A stretch of 64,000 bases of DNA from the NCBI GenBank assembly GCA_024196135.1, contig JAMQCK010000028.1:1-64000 (forward strand), written 5' to 3'. Position numbers and translations under genes: made by a program. The notes below the pieces were generated by a model. The model did not search any database. It saw only the letters and a list, made by a program, of their open reading frames with translations, and had not been told where the DNA came from. Shown piece after piece: positions 22,568 to 35,140 of this stretch (its first letter is position 1; each line of letters opens with the position of its first letter). The stretch comes from Pleurotus ostreatus/Saccharomyces cerevisiae fusant. Taxonomy: Eukaryota > Opisthokonta.

Positions 22568-25047
22568 ATGCGCAGCTCTACGCGATTAGCAGCGAAGCGC
22601 CAGAATACACGCGCGGCCGAATCCAAGGACCGCGACTACGATCCCGACACGGACGAGGAAGCTCGCGCATCGCATCCAGCGAAGAGGCGGAAGGGCAACT
22701 ACGGAAAAACAGCTAATCGGAAGATTACAAAGCAAGCACGCAGGCGAGGAAAGAGTCTGGCAGAGCTCCCCAACATGCCCTGCGATATACTATACGAGGT
22801 GCGTACGCGCGTCCTCCGGGGGGAACTCGCGCTGACCCGATCGCGTCGCATAGATCTTCGGCTGCCTTCACCCTCTGGACCTGCTTCACCTCTCCCGAGC
22901 GACCAAGGCGCTACGCGCAATACTTCTCAGCCGCTCCGCCACATCCGTCTGGAAGCGTAGCTTCTCGTCCGTAGAGGACCCCCCCTCAATCCCCGACGAT
23001 ATCAGTATCCCTCACCTGTCCAGCCTAATGTTTGAGAGCGCCTGCCAGGTGTGTTCAATCATCCTCATCCTGGTATACGCTGACGCGTCAACCCTCAGTA
23101 CTGCCTATCGCGTACGACCAACGTCGATTGGGAATGCCGCGCCAGAGTATGCAAAAAATGCGTCGATAAGCAGTACGTATCCAGCCATTTAGGTTGTTCG
23201 CATTCTGGCTTACATCGTCTCTTGCAATAGCTACCTGACAGAGCGGGAGAAGTTCGAGTTCCTGTGCAATAACAAATCAGTCTACGGAGGCATTCGCAGC
23301 GTACTTCCCGACCCCATTACATTCGGCGACGGTAAGTAACTCACGTTCGCATGAGCTCGTCGATAACGTGTGCAGGTGGATCCCGGACGAAGACCATCAG
23401 ATTCCCGCGATCTACGTTCCAGGAGTACGTTGCGGAGTATTCACGCCTCGTCGCAACAGCCAACGCAGGTGGCGCTGCCCTCGAAGCATGGCTCAGGAGT
23501 AAGAAGGAATATCTGGATATGATTACAGAGGTGCGAAATATTTGCCTTCATGAAGCACTGCTCTTGCTAACATAGCTTGTAGCACGCGGCCGAATGTAGG
23601 ATCTGGCAGTCGTCCCAGGAACAATCCCGAGAGGATGAGCTTGATCAGCTTCGGCTAGAACGGCGTGAAGTGTAAGCATATCTCGCGCTTTAAAGTAGCC
23701 GCATACACTGATGTACTCCTCAGTATCGCCGAGCATCTATCAAACGAGGGCTGGGCCGACGAGTTAGCGCTGCAGGGCATCAGCATCCTCGAAGAGCACG
23801 TCGAGGGTCGCAAAGCGCAGCGTCTGACTGAACGCGGTAAGCGCACATCCCTGCGTGGCCCGTCTGCCTCTTACTCTCACAATAGGATGGCTCAAAATCA
23901 AGGATCAGATGATCGCGTTCATGGAGCAGTGGAAGCACACGCGCATCCAAGCCTACCGCGTCTTTACCCGCGCGCGCTACATCTTCATGCTCGGCTTCTA
24001 CGAGGACCTCGTGCGCTCCACGCCGGTCATCTGGCGCAACCCCGACCCCCGGCTCGACCTCTACCCGGGCACGCACGACATCCTTCCGCCTGCCGGCGAC
24101 GTCCTGCGCGACCCGAGCGTTCGCAACCTCATCCAGACGTTCGACTTCAGCCTGGGCATCGACACCAGCCTGAACCTCATGGCCGCACGCGCGCCCACCG
24201 TGCTTGACCAGGTCCCGAACTCGTCCGTCCGTTTATGGCGCCGCCGTGTCGAGGGGGAGCTCCTCGCCCTCATGCGCGCCGCGCGGCCGGACATCGCGGC
24301 CACGATGACCGCGCACCTCTACCGCGCGACCACGCACTTCGTCGTCGGCACGCACCCGGACGTGAGCTTCGTGGGCTACCCGCGCGTCCTCGTCGACGCG
24401 CGGGTGACCGACTACGCGAAGGTCGTTCCTGACGAGGACACGCTGGATCCGTACAAGTTGGAAACGATGGGGCTCAACACGATCAAGCGCCAGCCGTGGT
24501 CGACCGAGCGCGTGTTCTTCTCGGTGGCGATGTACGATCGGGCGCGGGAGATCGTGCGGATGGTAGGGGATGATCCTGACTCGAGGACTGCGGCGGAGCT
24601 TGACCTGAAGGACCCGTGGTTCAGGCTGGGGGACACGGATGAGGTCTGGCAGTGGCAGACGGTGGTGAGTCGCGTCGTCTTCCGGTTCTTGAACTAGCGC
24701 GCCAACGAGCTCGAAAGCTTTACTCTTCCCGCATGCTTGACCAGTTCACCGTTCTCGACGAGGAGGAAGCGCGGCGCGCCCGCGACTGCTACGAGTGGCG
24801 TCCCACGTTCGACGACGAGGACGCGGAGTGCACTCACTGCACCCTGGATCCCGATCCGCCGGTGTTCTTCGCCAGTGTCCTGCTATATGGGCACCTCGAA
24901 CAGGCGTAAGCCTCTTTCCCAGTCTCGCCCTCACCGCGCTGATCCCTTGCCAGTCATGGCATCACCCGCGTCAAGCCGTCAGACTTTGTGTTGAGGCCTC
25001 AAAGTGCTCTGCAGCCTCCGGGAAAGACCGTGCTTGCAACGCAGTGA
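22568..25047 (+). CDS. F-box protein with zinc ribbon and C-terminal C2H2 finger
   Basis: The start is MRSSTRLAAKRQNTRA, followed by an acidic then basic tail (DYDPDTDEEARAS; KRRKGNYGK) that may be a nuclear signal. The F-box is MPCDILYE, intron, IFGCLHPLDLLHLSRATK. The ribbon is C-Q-Y-C split by an intron near 23050, then CKKC after 15 residues. Next come REKFEFLCNNKSVYGG, the helical HAAECRIWQSSQEQ, and IAEHLSNEGWADELAL. A long exon from 23885 carries WLKIKDQMIAFMEQWKHTR and the bulk of the C-terminal domain. The last exons give ECTHCTLDPDPP...LYGHLEQAHGITRVKPSDF, a C2H2 with H-x4-H, and stop at 25045-25047. It is in tandem with the ABC gene just upstream. Its complete exon set makes it the best reference for the family. 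Confidence 0.82.
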
Positions 25048-25621
25048 GGGCCTTTGTCGCGGCGAGTCTCACCGTACCCGTAGAGTTCTACCGTACCCGT
25101 AGGAAGTCACTCATCCAAATCATATAATTCCATATTATCCTTCCTGCTATACTAGGGTGGCTTGCAGTTGTTGAGGCATGAGCTGGAGGATCTATGGTGG
25201 CACTCACTGTCATGATCGACACGAATAACTGACCTCCAAATGTGCACTATCGGCAAGTGTCGGTGCCACCCCCACGCCGTGCATGGCGCTCGCATATGGG
25301 ATCGTGTCCGTATCTTTCGCTTATAGCACCGTTGGCTGCGTGCTGCGTCGCCGATTACAACGATATATACTTCATGCTTCTACGATAAGTATTGGACGCG
25401 CTAGAGTGCGCACAGTAATCTGCTGTGCGGAAGGCGCGCCAATGAGCGGAAAAGCCGAGCGGTTGATCATCTCGATGACTGGCAATAATTTGCACAAAGG
25501 GACTCGAACTACGTCGGAGTGCGTAGCGCATCGCGATTCAAACCGTCACCCGCTTCATTGAGAATACTGGACATGTATTTGCGACAAGGATAAGACAATT
25601 CGTTCATCATGATTCCATAGG
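25048..25621. other. intergenic region with a tRNA-like fragment
   Basis: Two genes end convergently here. At 25440-25560 there are sequences resembling a tRNA A box (AGCCGAGCGG, plus strand) and a perfect B box (GTTCGAGTCCC, minus strand), but no cloverleaf closes on either strand. It may be a decayed tRNA or a SINE head. Confidence 0.35.
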
Positions 25622-28600
25622 CTACACGGGACCCGCAGACGCACTGCGCCTGGCGTAACGAGCATCTCTTTCCGAGTTATGTTGCCGTGTCACGGCATCC
25701 GATGCCTCCTTCGCCAGTTTATCTCGTCTGTCCCTGTCTTCACGTTTAGCCGCGACCTCCGCCTTCTGCTTCCTCTTCTCGTCGTTCTGCTTCAGGATCA
25801 GCAGTCTCTCTTTCTCCAAGTCCGCGTACGTGGCCTTGTCCTCGCTGCCCAACTCGGCCGCGACATCCTTGTAGTACTGGGACTGGCGCTGATGAGCCAT
25901 GGTCCACTCGAAGCGAGACCGTTTAGCCGGATCACGCCAGTCCGCGACGAACTGGGCCCTCCGCTTGTTGAACTCCTCGACGACCCGGGGGATATGCTTG
26001 GTACGGAGCAGAGTGAGAAACGAAGCGAAGTCGATGGCATCCGAACTGTTGCTCAAATCCCACTCCGGGCAGTTAGTGTCGACGATACGATGCCGAATCG
26101 TGATAGCCTATGCTCGCATGAGTGATCGGTACTAGCCTGACTATAGGAAGGAAATACTCACCGGATCCTTATCCCAGTCATATGGGTTACTGAGGTTGGG
26201 GGGCGGCACTTTTTCCGCCCAGCCGCAGAGAAGCCTGCCCTTGCCACCGACGGTAGCAAGGGCGAAGACAGGTATGTCATACATGTCAAGGGAGGCGTAG
26301 TAGTCCGTCGCCGATGTCAGGTAGATGCGCGCCTGGTTCATGCCTTGCAAAGGATGAACACGCCCTCGCTTGTACTCGCGATAGAGGATTGGTAAGCATA
26401 CGGCTAAGATTTGGTCAGTGGAAGGCGAATCATATCCACACTGGCAACGTACATTTCCATTTCCGTGGTGGAGCCGACAGCTTGGCCTGGCTGGGCGCGG
26501 AAGAGCTTGTGCGGGGAGGCATCCGGTAAGACTCGTCGCTCGTGGCCGTCGGTAACTTCATTGACCTGGCCACATCGCGCGGTTGTCCAGTCGTTTGTTT
26601 GGCTGCGTCCAGTGTTTTATCGTTCGAGTTATCATCTGCTGTGTTGTAAAATCGATGCTCGGAGGCAGTGCACTGATATTACTCACCAGCAGACGCCGAC
26701 TTCTGCCCGAGCCTTTCTCGCGCGATGCGGTGGATGTGCTCCACAATCTGACGTGCGGACTCGGGAAGCGGTGCGTCAGGTCCCGAGACAACGTCTATCT
26801 CGGCCTCCTCCCGTGAAGGTTGCGTGTCCTGCGCCGTGCCCACGATTCCAAACGCCAGGAGATCATCCTTGAAAGCGGCGTCGGAGTCACCGAAGACGTC
26901 CTCGACCTCCGCAAAGACCAGCCCATCTGCAATCGCGAAGTCAAAGTCGCAAGTCGCACGAGCAAAGAGCGCCTTGTCGGTCGCTGCACCCTTGATGTAA
27001 AGTGCAGCACCCTCCGAGCGCCAGTTTGCCGCGTGTTCGATGCTGTTGTGAAGCGCGGTCTGATACTCCTTCAGCACATCGGGGATCCCTGTGATGAGTT
27101 CCCGAAGCAAGTCGCTGCCCGGAGCAATGGGAATGCTCTCGGGCGTGATGACTGAGTAGTCAGGCAATTCGAGCTCGACGAACTCGCTGCTGCTCCCGTA
27201 GATCGCAGAGAACTCGCGATAGTGATTAAAGACTCGGCGGCCCGATGCACGTGGAGCTTTGACGACATCGAGGAGGATATTGCGACAAAGAGGTGTGCGT
27301 CGCTCCATCCTGCAGTCGCTTTAGCCGCGTGGCCTGCACTGACATGACACGACTCACCGACTGTGTAGACGATATCCATCTTCAGGTATGGGCGCCACAG
27401 GCTTACTATCGCAATATTCCGCGATGACAGTGTCCCACTCATGGCGAGCTTCCATCTCGATTGAGTCCTCGGAAAGACACGATATCTTTGCGGAAGCGTG
27501 AAGCGTGGTGCGAAGTCCTCCGGTGAGGACTGATCTGGCAACTCCGAGGCCCCCTTCTGGCACGGATGGGTCTAAGGAAAGCAGCTGATGCATGTTGCAG
27601 TGTGAACGAAGGACCTTTTCAAGAGCTATCTCGCTATGATACTGGAACCAGAGTCGCGTGTGATTTGCCTATAGAAAAAACAGGATTAACTCATGGAAAT
27701 GGAGGGCGACAAGTATCTGTTTGAAGACTTACATTGAGCTCCGTGAACACTCCGCCTTGCCGCACATCGTAAATGAGACATTTCCTTTCCTCGTTGTAGT
27801 CCACGATCAGCTGGCTCGAACGAGCAACAGTCTCGCATGGAAGAGGCTGTATGCGGTCTCAGTGACTCGACAAGAAAGAGCAAGGAACCAAAGATACATT
27901 GACCGGACAAGCCCTAGGCAGGATCAGCGTTTCCAACACGCTCCACAATACGGGGTGGGTGAATTGAGGAGTCGCATGAAGAGCTGGATATGAACCGAAC
28001 GTGACGCAACGGTCCGTGAACAGCTCAGTCGGCCTATCACATTCTCCGACCCTAGCATCCTTTGCGACGCTGAGCAAAAGATGTCACTACGCGCAGGTTA
28101 ATCAACACCAAATACGCATACCTAGATGCGCTGCGGACGTCGTGTCGATCTACAAATCTGCATGCACGCGTCAGTGCATATACGACGGACCACGAGCGAG
28201 ATCTGTCGCTTACGTAGTGATAGGCGCTACTCTGACGGTCCGGATGAGTAGTGTTCCCTCATTGAAGAAAGAGTGACACATACTCGAGTTGAGCTTTACG
28301 CACTTCGGCGTATTTTTGTTGCAGCTTCTCATCAGCCCAGAATTTGTCAGTTTCATTCTCGTGAATGGACCTAGCGGCAAGATCAGTGAGAGTGGAGTTG
28401 CGTCAAGACGAGTGACCTACGGCATGGACGGCGAGCAGCCACTGGTTGTGGATAAGCAATAAGTGTTGAGTGTGTCGGCACCAGCACGACACGTACCTGG
28501 CCGCCCGACTAAAAGCAGCCGATCAGCACATCAACTCGCGCAATACCAGCATAGTCTCACCTTGGTACGGGTGCAAGAGACCTTCCACGAGGTTGGCTGA

Positions 28601-30103
28601 TGTACAGAAATGAGATGTGGCGCATTGAATGAAAATGGAACAGCCTACGCAGGTGAAGGTGCTCGTCGGTGGGAGTCCATGTTGGAGGCGGAGCAACGAA
28701 GGCTGTTCTTGGCCCTACAATCAATCAGCCATTATGTATCGTAGCGAGAACAATGGAGGTGCCTTACGCGCAGTCTGCCAGCCAGCGATGCACACGCTGA
28801 TCGTAATCCAAGCCATAGGTTGCGGCGCGTTCGGCCTTCCGAGTGTTATCGATGCGCCAACACCCATTGTTCTCCGAAGTTGGCGCTTCTCTGACATTGA
28901 CCGCATTGTCGCAGGCGATCCTTATGCACGTATCGATGTTCTGCCGCAGCGCCAGCAGAAATAGCACCAATTTCCACGTCGAGCGAGGCTCAGACGCGTC
29001 AAATATGCCGTGCGTCAGAGAAGAACCATCGTTCGACGAGGGCGCGTGAGCGATATGAGCCTGGACCTGCGCGATAATCCTTCAGCCTTCGAGTATCACA
29101 GGGATCCAAGAGACATACACAAGTGTGCGATGGATGGTCTTCCAGCCATCCGATGACGAGCTGCGCGCGGGGCGTTGACGGAGATACCACGAAGCCGATT
29201 AGAGGTAGCCCTATTCCGAAGGCGCGGCGCTGCATGAGTGCGCTCGACATGACACTGTAGATTTCGTCTTCGAGCGCGACGCAGACGAGACATACAGGCA
29301 CAGAAGTCGGAGAGCGGTCCGCGCTCAGCAGGCGCGCGTGGAGATACGGGTCATGAGCGTCAGCGGTGGCCACAAGAGAACAATGAGATTCTTCGTCGTC
29401 CAAGATTACAGGGCCCGAGCAATGGAATTCAAGCTCGCATCGATGATCGTCTCCGAGTAAGGCCGGCGCTTCTTTACCGCGACCGTTGTTGGTAGCCGTA
29501 CCCCCGGTCGCGGATGCGGACCGACGCTGACGATGCTGGGGGTCCGCCGCAGGCGAAATGGGATAGGCCAACATAGACGTGGCCCTGCCGTAGTGGGGAA
29601 ACAGCCAGCTGGCGGCTGACAGATGCGCCTGGCACGGATACACCGCTCGCGCGTACGAAGGTTCAAAGCTGCGCGGTCCGTAAGTACAGTCAGAGACGGA
29701 GGTGAGAAAGTCAGAAGCTCACTAAGTCTTTGATCCTTCAACGACTTGCTGAAGCACGTCCGTCACGAGAGGGCCGACTATTCGAGAACGCGGATCGCGA
29801 CCAAGGTGCGGAAGACATCGCTCTGATTCCTCAAGCTTGTGTAGCCGATCTACAACCTCTATCGATGAGAGAATACACGAAGCGATAGTGTCATCTGGGA
29901 CCTGAGTACGATAGCGATTAGTGGCAAGTCGCCCTTTCGCATGTCAGCGTACGTTCTGCAAGACCCTCGTCTCTACTTGGTCGAAACTGTCCCCGAGTTC
30001 TTGAAGAGTGTCCTTCACGTTGGAACAGTAGAGATCCCAATCGCTTAGTGTATATATCATGTGGGATATGACGGGCGTTGCGAGTGGTTGTCGGAAAGAC
30101 ATC
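25622..30103 (-). CDS. large multi-exon uncharacterised agaricomycete protein
   Basis: Proposed start MSFRQPLATPVISHMIY at 30103; stop at 25622. Coherent exons read, in order, VPDDTIASCILSSIEVVDRL; ARAVYPCQAHLSAASWLF; LVCVALEDEIYSVMSSALMQ with RRAFGIGLPLIGFV; STWKLVLFLLALRQNIDTC; SSQLIVDYNEERKCLIYDV; WFQYHSEIALEKVLRSHC; RVFNHYREFSAIYGSSSE; ARIYLTSATDYYASLDMYDI; and a charged terminal coil (DLEKERLLILKQNDEKRKQK) near residue 900. Linking all of them in one gene is inference. The order of motifs fits a large lineage-specific protein group that I know only as uncharacterised, and I will not assign a function. The region 27900-28650 has the least certain exons, and two adjacent genes cannot be excluded. 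Confidence 0.55.
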
Positions 30104-30606
30104 GTGGTGGTTCAGGTCTGAGTTCGGATTTGAGGCGAAGTCGCACGCGACACTCATACGTAATTTGTAAATTCTTCCCATTCCCGAGTGCATCTTCGTA
30201 CAATAAACCTTTGCTACGGATGAAGATGAACAAAAGCAAACTATCGTCCGCTCTGACGGGCGATAATAAGATGTGCGCAGTGGGCGAAAAAAGGTACATG
30301 TGGCGTGTGGCGGTCACGTGCCCATTGACTCGCCAACTCTCAATACTATTGCCATCGCTCGAGAGAAGGATATACTGGCTGATATTCCGGAAGACCTATA
30401 TTCTTCTTATGCAGATGCTACCCTCGATTGATGCAAAGTCCTTCACATCTTGAAAGAGCCGAAAACTCCTCACTAAGAATACGAGGCTTGAGTTGAGCCG
30501 GCTGTACGGCCCGCAGATCGGGCGCTTGCTTTCAACGCTCATCATACAGTGATTCCGACTTGCCCACCTGAGCTCGGTCACAAAGACAGCATAGGAGAAG
30601 GGCACA
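30104..30606. other. intergenic region upstream of both flanking genes
   Basis: About 500 bp, AT-richer than its surroundings. It is shared by the large minus-strand gene and the tfc4 copy. Nothing specific is recognised apart from possible diverged similarity, next to the tfc4 ATG, to the region upstream of the second tfc4 copy. Confidence 0.35.
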
Positions 30607-33600
30607 ATGGATCACTATGCTGCACAACGGCTGCTATACGAGGAAGTGCCAGCCTCGGCAGACGAGCTGAGCGATGAGGAGGAAGAAGGTGCGTCAGTAC
30701 GCTCAACTTACATTCCCCACCTGAAATTCGAGCCTAGAGACATCAGACGACGACTTTGCCAGCGACATTTCGTCAGAAGAAGCGGTAGCTGAGCCAGACA
30801 ACGACCAAGATTTCGAGTGCGTCGTCTACCCAGTACTCGATCACACCGGACTGACTGCTTCCCCTGCATCTGCCGGCTGACTCGTCCCCTTCCCCTTCCC
30901 CTTTCGCATATCAAAGGCGCCCTAATTCAGCCGTCTTGTACAATCTATCCGCCAAAATGCTCGCACAGACGCAAGCGGACTGGCTCATGATTGGGATCAG
31001 CAACTCGAGGCGCAGAACGCGACCTTCCGCGACGACCTCAAAGCCGCGTCCGGCATCGGTCTCAAGCGCGCCAGGCAAGGGCAAGGGAAAACGCGCCCCT
31101 CGCGCGGGCCCCACTCTTTCGCACCAGGTGCGCGCGCTGCTGGGCGACGGCAACCAGGCGTACGTCGACGCCGACCTCCCCGCCGTCATCCGTCTCATGA
31201 GCGAGGTCATCCGCATCGAGCCGCGCGTCGCGTCGGCGTGGACCGTCCTCGCGCAGTGCTACGCAGATCTCAACATGCCCGCCCCCGCGCTCCAGCTCCG
31301 CATCATGGCCGCGCACCTTCGCCGCGATCCCGAGGAGTGGATGCGGCTCGCGCAGCAGAGTCGCGGCAATGGCGCAGCACAGCAGGCTCTATAATGCTAC
31401 GCAAAAGCGTACGCGGTGGACCCGGACAATGTCGCCGTGCTATGGGATCGGGCGGCGCTGGCGAGGGAGGTGAACGATCTGCGTGCGGCACGAGCCAGCC
31501 TTGTCGCTCTCCTTCGCCGCCTTCCTCATGACCTCAACGTGCTGGCTGCGCTTCGACCCGTGCTTCTAGAGCTCGGTGATCTCGCCGCCTGCGCCGAGTT
31601 CTACGAGACGGCGTGGAACCATTACCAGGAAGCTTTCCCGACTGGACAGGCTGGTTCAGACGGTGCCGTCAACCCCTTCGGCGTGCTCGAGATACTCGTG
31701 TTGGCGGACTTGCACAGCGCTCTTGGAGCGCATCAGCGGGCGATACATGTTGTGAAGACTGGAATGCGCTGGCTGCAAGGTCGCGGCACACAGGCTTACT
31801 GGGAGGCGGCCCCGGATGATAGGGAGTGCGTATATTCCCTCCCCGTGCGAGCGATATCCTTGATCCTCTACTACGCTGTGTCATACTTACATTCTCGACC
31901 TTCGATGATTCCCGTCTCCTTCGCCATGTCACCGAGCATAGAACTATAAACTTAACTCCATGATCCAGATACGACTTACCTATCATGGTCCCTCGTCCCC
32001 TCAACGAGGGCGACATCCCCCCGGGATACTTCCCTTTGGACTTGAACGCTCGACAGCGACTGGCGGTAGCGCGAATAAGAATGGGAGATACGGAGGAAGG
32101 GAAGGTGTGTCTTGGCTCGCAGCTTCTTGGCCACGTCTATGCCGTCCTCGTACTCGCGAAAACATTGACATCCCGTCTCGTCCTGCTGTTGCCTACAAGC
32201 ACTTCATCACCCACTATCTCCCGCTTACCCATAAGATTGAAGTCGTGTCACCAGCGCTGACCAACTTGAATTTTCCAGCTTCACGCCAGTGTCGTCTTGG
32301 CAGAGGAGCCTACAGACTACGCTCCCCTCTTCGCGGAGATTGGGGACGCGTACTTCGAAAAGGGGCTTTGGGCTGAGGCCAAAGGCGTCTACGAGGTGCT
32401 GGGCGGTGATGTGGTGGTGAGTCCTCGTTTGTTCCCTGATGTTTCCTCCCAATATTATCCTGGTATCGTCGACTTGGGCCATCTCATCCATGTCTTGCTT
32501 GCGCCTTGGCCATCTTACTTCGTCCGTTCCTCTCCAGGTCCCTTTTCCATCATTTCAGAATACGGGTGTGAGCTTGCACGAAGTTTTGACATTCTTCCGT
32601 AGACGTCGTCCATCCAGATTCTCATGCAGGCGGCCGCGTGCTACCACATGCTGGGCGAGCTGCAGGAGGCGGCGGAGGTGTACGAGAGTGGTGTGTATAC
32701 GCAACCGTCTCACTCCCGAGGTTACCACCCATTGCCTAGTCATCCATGCGGACCCGACGCTGAACGACGCGAAGATGAAGCTGGCCGGGATCTACGAAGC
32801 CACGGGCGAGGTGCACAGAGCGTATGATTTGGTGTGTCAAGGTGAGGTTGAAGCCGTGTTCTCATCTGGCGCGCATCAGGAAAACACAAGCCTGACACCG
32901 TCCTAGTCATCGACTCTCGCAAGCGCCGCGCGCGCGACCCTACGGATACTCGCGAGGGCACCGCGCGAGAAGGCACGACCGACCCGAACACGTCCCTCTC
33001 CGCTGAAGACCGCACAGCCACGGCGCGCAAGGCGCCCAAACCGCGGACCGGGCTGACGCGCGCAGCTCGAGGCCATGGAGAAGGAGAGAGGGAGGGAGGC
33101 CGCGCAGGGGTGGGCGCGGGTGAAGGAGCTATGGGGACAAGTAGTAGGCGGAGACGGGGAAGACACCGACGTGGCACCTGTGGATGCCGACGCGGTCGTC
33201 AGCGCAGATGCGATGGAGGTGGATAGTGGAGCGGACGGGGATGTCGAAGCAGGGGACGGGCCGACGCAAGACGATGCGAAACGCAAGGGCAAGAGGCCTG
33301 ACCGGGTCACCGCACGAAGAGAATGGCTGTTGGAGGCGGAGAAGCTGATCGAAATGTCTCGGGAGACAAGGCGACTGTTCACGACAGATCGGGTAAGTGA
33401 GCGTCTATTGCGCGTGTGATGTATCCTGACCTCGCCATCCCTTTAGCATGGCGACTTCAAAGGCATCTTCCGCGCTGGCCGAAGGCGGAAACGCACCGCG
33501 CAAGAAGCGGAGGCGGAAGAAGACCGTATGGCTTCGAGGCTGCAGATGGATCTTGGTGAGTGGTGTCTCTGCTTCTATGGGCGCATCACATACTCAAAGC

Positions 33601-35140
33601 TTTGCCAGAAAGCAAACGGAGCGGCAAGAAGGCGAGTTTAGACGAGAAGATCGAGCATTTCCGGACCATACACTTTGACGATTGGTTGAGAATGACGATG
33701 CAGGTGGGTACTCGTCTATCGTGAATAGTGTTTGAAACGTCGTACTAAAGAGCAACTAGTATTGCTTCCTCGTCACGCGCGATGGCGACTACCCGTTAGC
33801 AGAGGAGATACTGCGGCATATGATGCTCTCCAATGCGTATGTCTCGCAAGCGCGGCAAAACACGCTTCGAATCGCACTCGCCAGTACGTCGACTGCCCTT
33901 CCTTCTTACGTCAGTACTCTGACCCTCGACCTTTCCTCCAGCCTGCGCCATTGCCGCTCAGCGCTTCGACACCGTTGTCGAGCAGACGCGCAAGATCGTC
34001 TACACGCACCAGTTCAACGACGAGCCCATCCGGCTGCTCCTGGCATCCCTCGCCAGTGGCCTGCGGCCCACGGACGCCTTCATCCGAGCGACGTTGCAGA
34101 AGTTCCTCTTCCGAGAAATGAAGCTCCGGGACGCGGCGAGTGTGACGCCAGACTTGATTCGCTGGGTGCCCGGGAGGAGGTGGACGTACGCGGGCGGCGC
34201 CGGTGGGGCGAAGGGAGAGGAGGAAGACGACGACGAGGACAAAGGGGAGAAGGATGAAGGGTCGGGCTCAGCGGACAGACCACCTTTGCCCAAGGGGTAT
34301 AGTCCGGTGAACATGATTGCGTATGGAATGACCTGTGTAGCGGCGCGGAGCTATCAGAGTGCTCTTGGTGAGTGTTCCTCCAGGTCGGCGACCACGTCCG
34401 TGATTGTCGTTGCTAATACCGAACCAGTATACCTTTTGCATGCCTACGACTATAGCCCGGACGACCCGGTGTTGTGCCTCCTGCTTGCGATTGCATCGCT
34501 CGGGCGTGCGATGCAGCGACAGGCGGATAATCGACACCATCTCGTCGCGCAGGCTCTTGCTTTTTTGAGCAAATATAGCGCTGCCCGGAGTGGGGTGCGC
34601 GGTGGACCAGGGGAGGCAGATTATAACTTCGGTCGTGCGTTTCAGCAGCTGGGTGAGTGGGATATGGGGCCATGATTGTATCTGGGCTGACATTGGACGC
34701 TCGAAGGCCTATTTTCTCAAGCAGTGATGCACTATGAGCGCGTACTGGAGCGGGCGGAGGCAGGAGAGGTGGGTGGTTGATTCGTTCCGCTTATCGCTCT
34801 CAAGTTGACGACCCGCTTCAGAAAGTTGTCTTTGTCAGGCAGGCGGCTTACAACTTGTCGTTGATTTACTCAGTGACGGGAGCAAGATCACTGGCATTTA
34901 CGTTGTACAGAAAATGGCTTTCGATATGAGAATCTGTTTGTAGCATACTGACGATTGTACTTTGACGTCGCTCTATAATGATGTTCGTGTGGGATGCATA
35001 TTTACGTGCTGGTCTTTTCCGTCGCAGATGGCTTCGGCAGCTCGACACAATGACCTCTGATGTTATAGAACAATCCCATGACGAAGTCCTTCTTCGTGAT
35101 ATGCTTGCATTGATGCCTATCGTTCGGGTGAGCTTGTGAT
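30590..35140 (+). repeat. inverted duplication, left arm (tfc4 region)
   Basis: This segment is repeated in reverse orientation at about 58420-62975. Exons differ by a few percent and introns by more. Similarity covers the whole tfc4 gene and runs past its stop into the terminal exon of the convergent F-box gene, fading near 35140. The left limit is close to the tfc4 start codon. The arms are separated by about 23 kb of unrelated sequence. Confidence 0.85.
30607..34929 (+). pseudogene. tfc4: TFIIIC TPR subunit Tfc4 copy with frameshift and nonsense codon
   Basis: This copy matches the intact gene at 58635-62956 exon by exon, from MDHYAAQRLLYEEVPAS to RKWLSI. TFIIIC binds the A and B boxes of tRNA genes, and this TPR subunit recruits TFIIIB. 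Two lesions are visible. Near 31066-31080 the Lys/Gly codons following KRA are 5 nt shorter than in the other copy, which shifts the frame. At 31392-31394 a TAT/TAC tyrosine codon of the other copy (ALYCYAKAY) is TAA. Downstream exons, including the TPR helices (ALREVNDLRAARASLVALL-like) and the acidic insert, otherwise stay readable, so the damage is recent. An unspliced view cannot exclude reinitiation giving a C-terminal fragment, and sequencing error is possible for either lesion. Confidence 0.8.

Noticed and set aside
25440..25560. tRNA gene call
   Set aside because: A and B boxes lie on opposite strands and no acceptor or anticodon stem closes.
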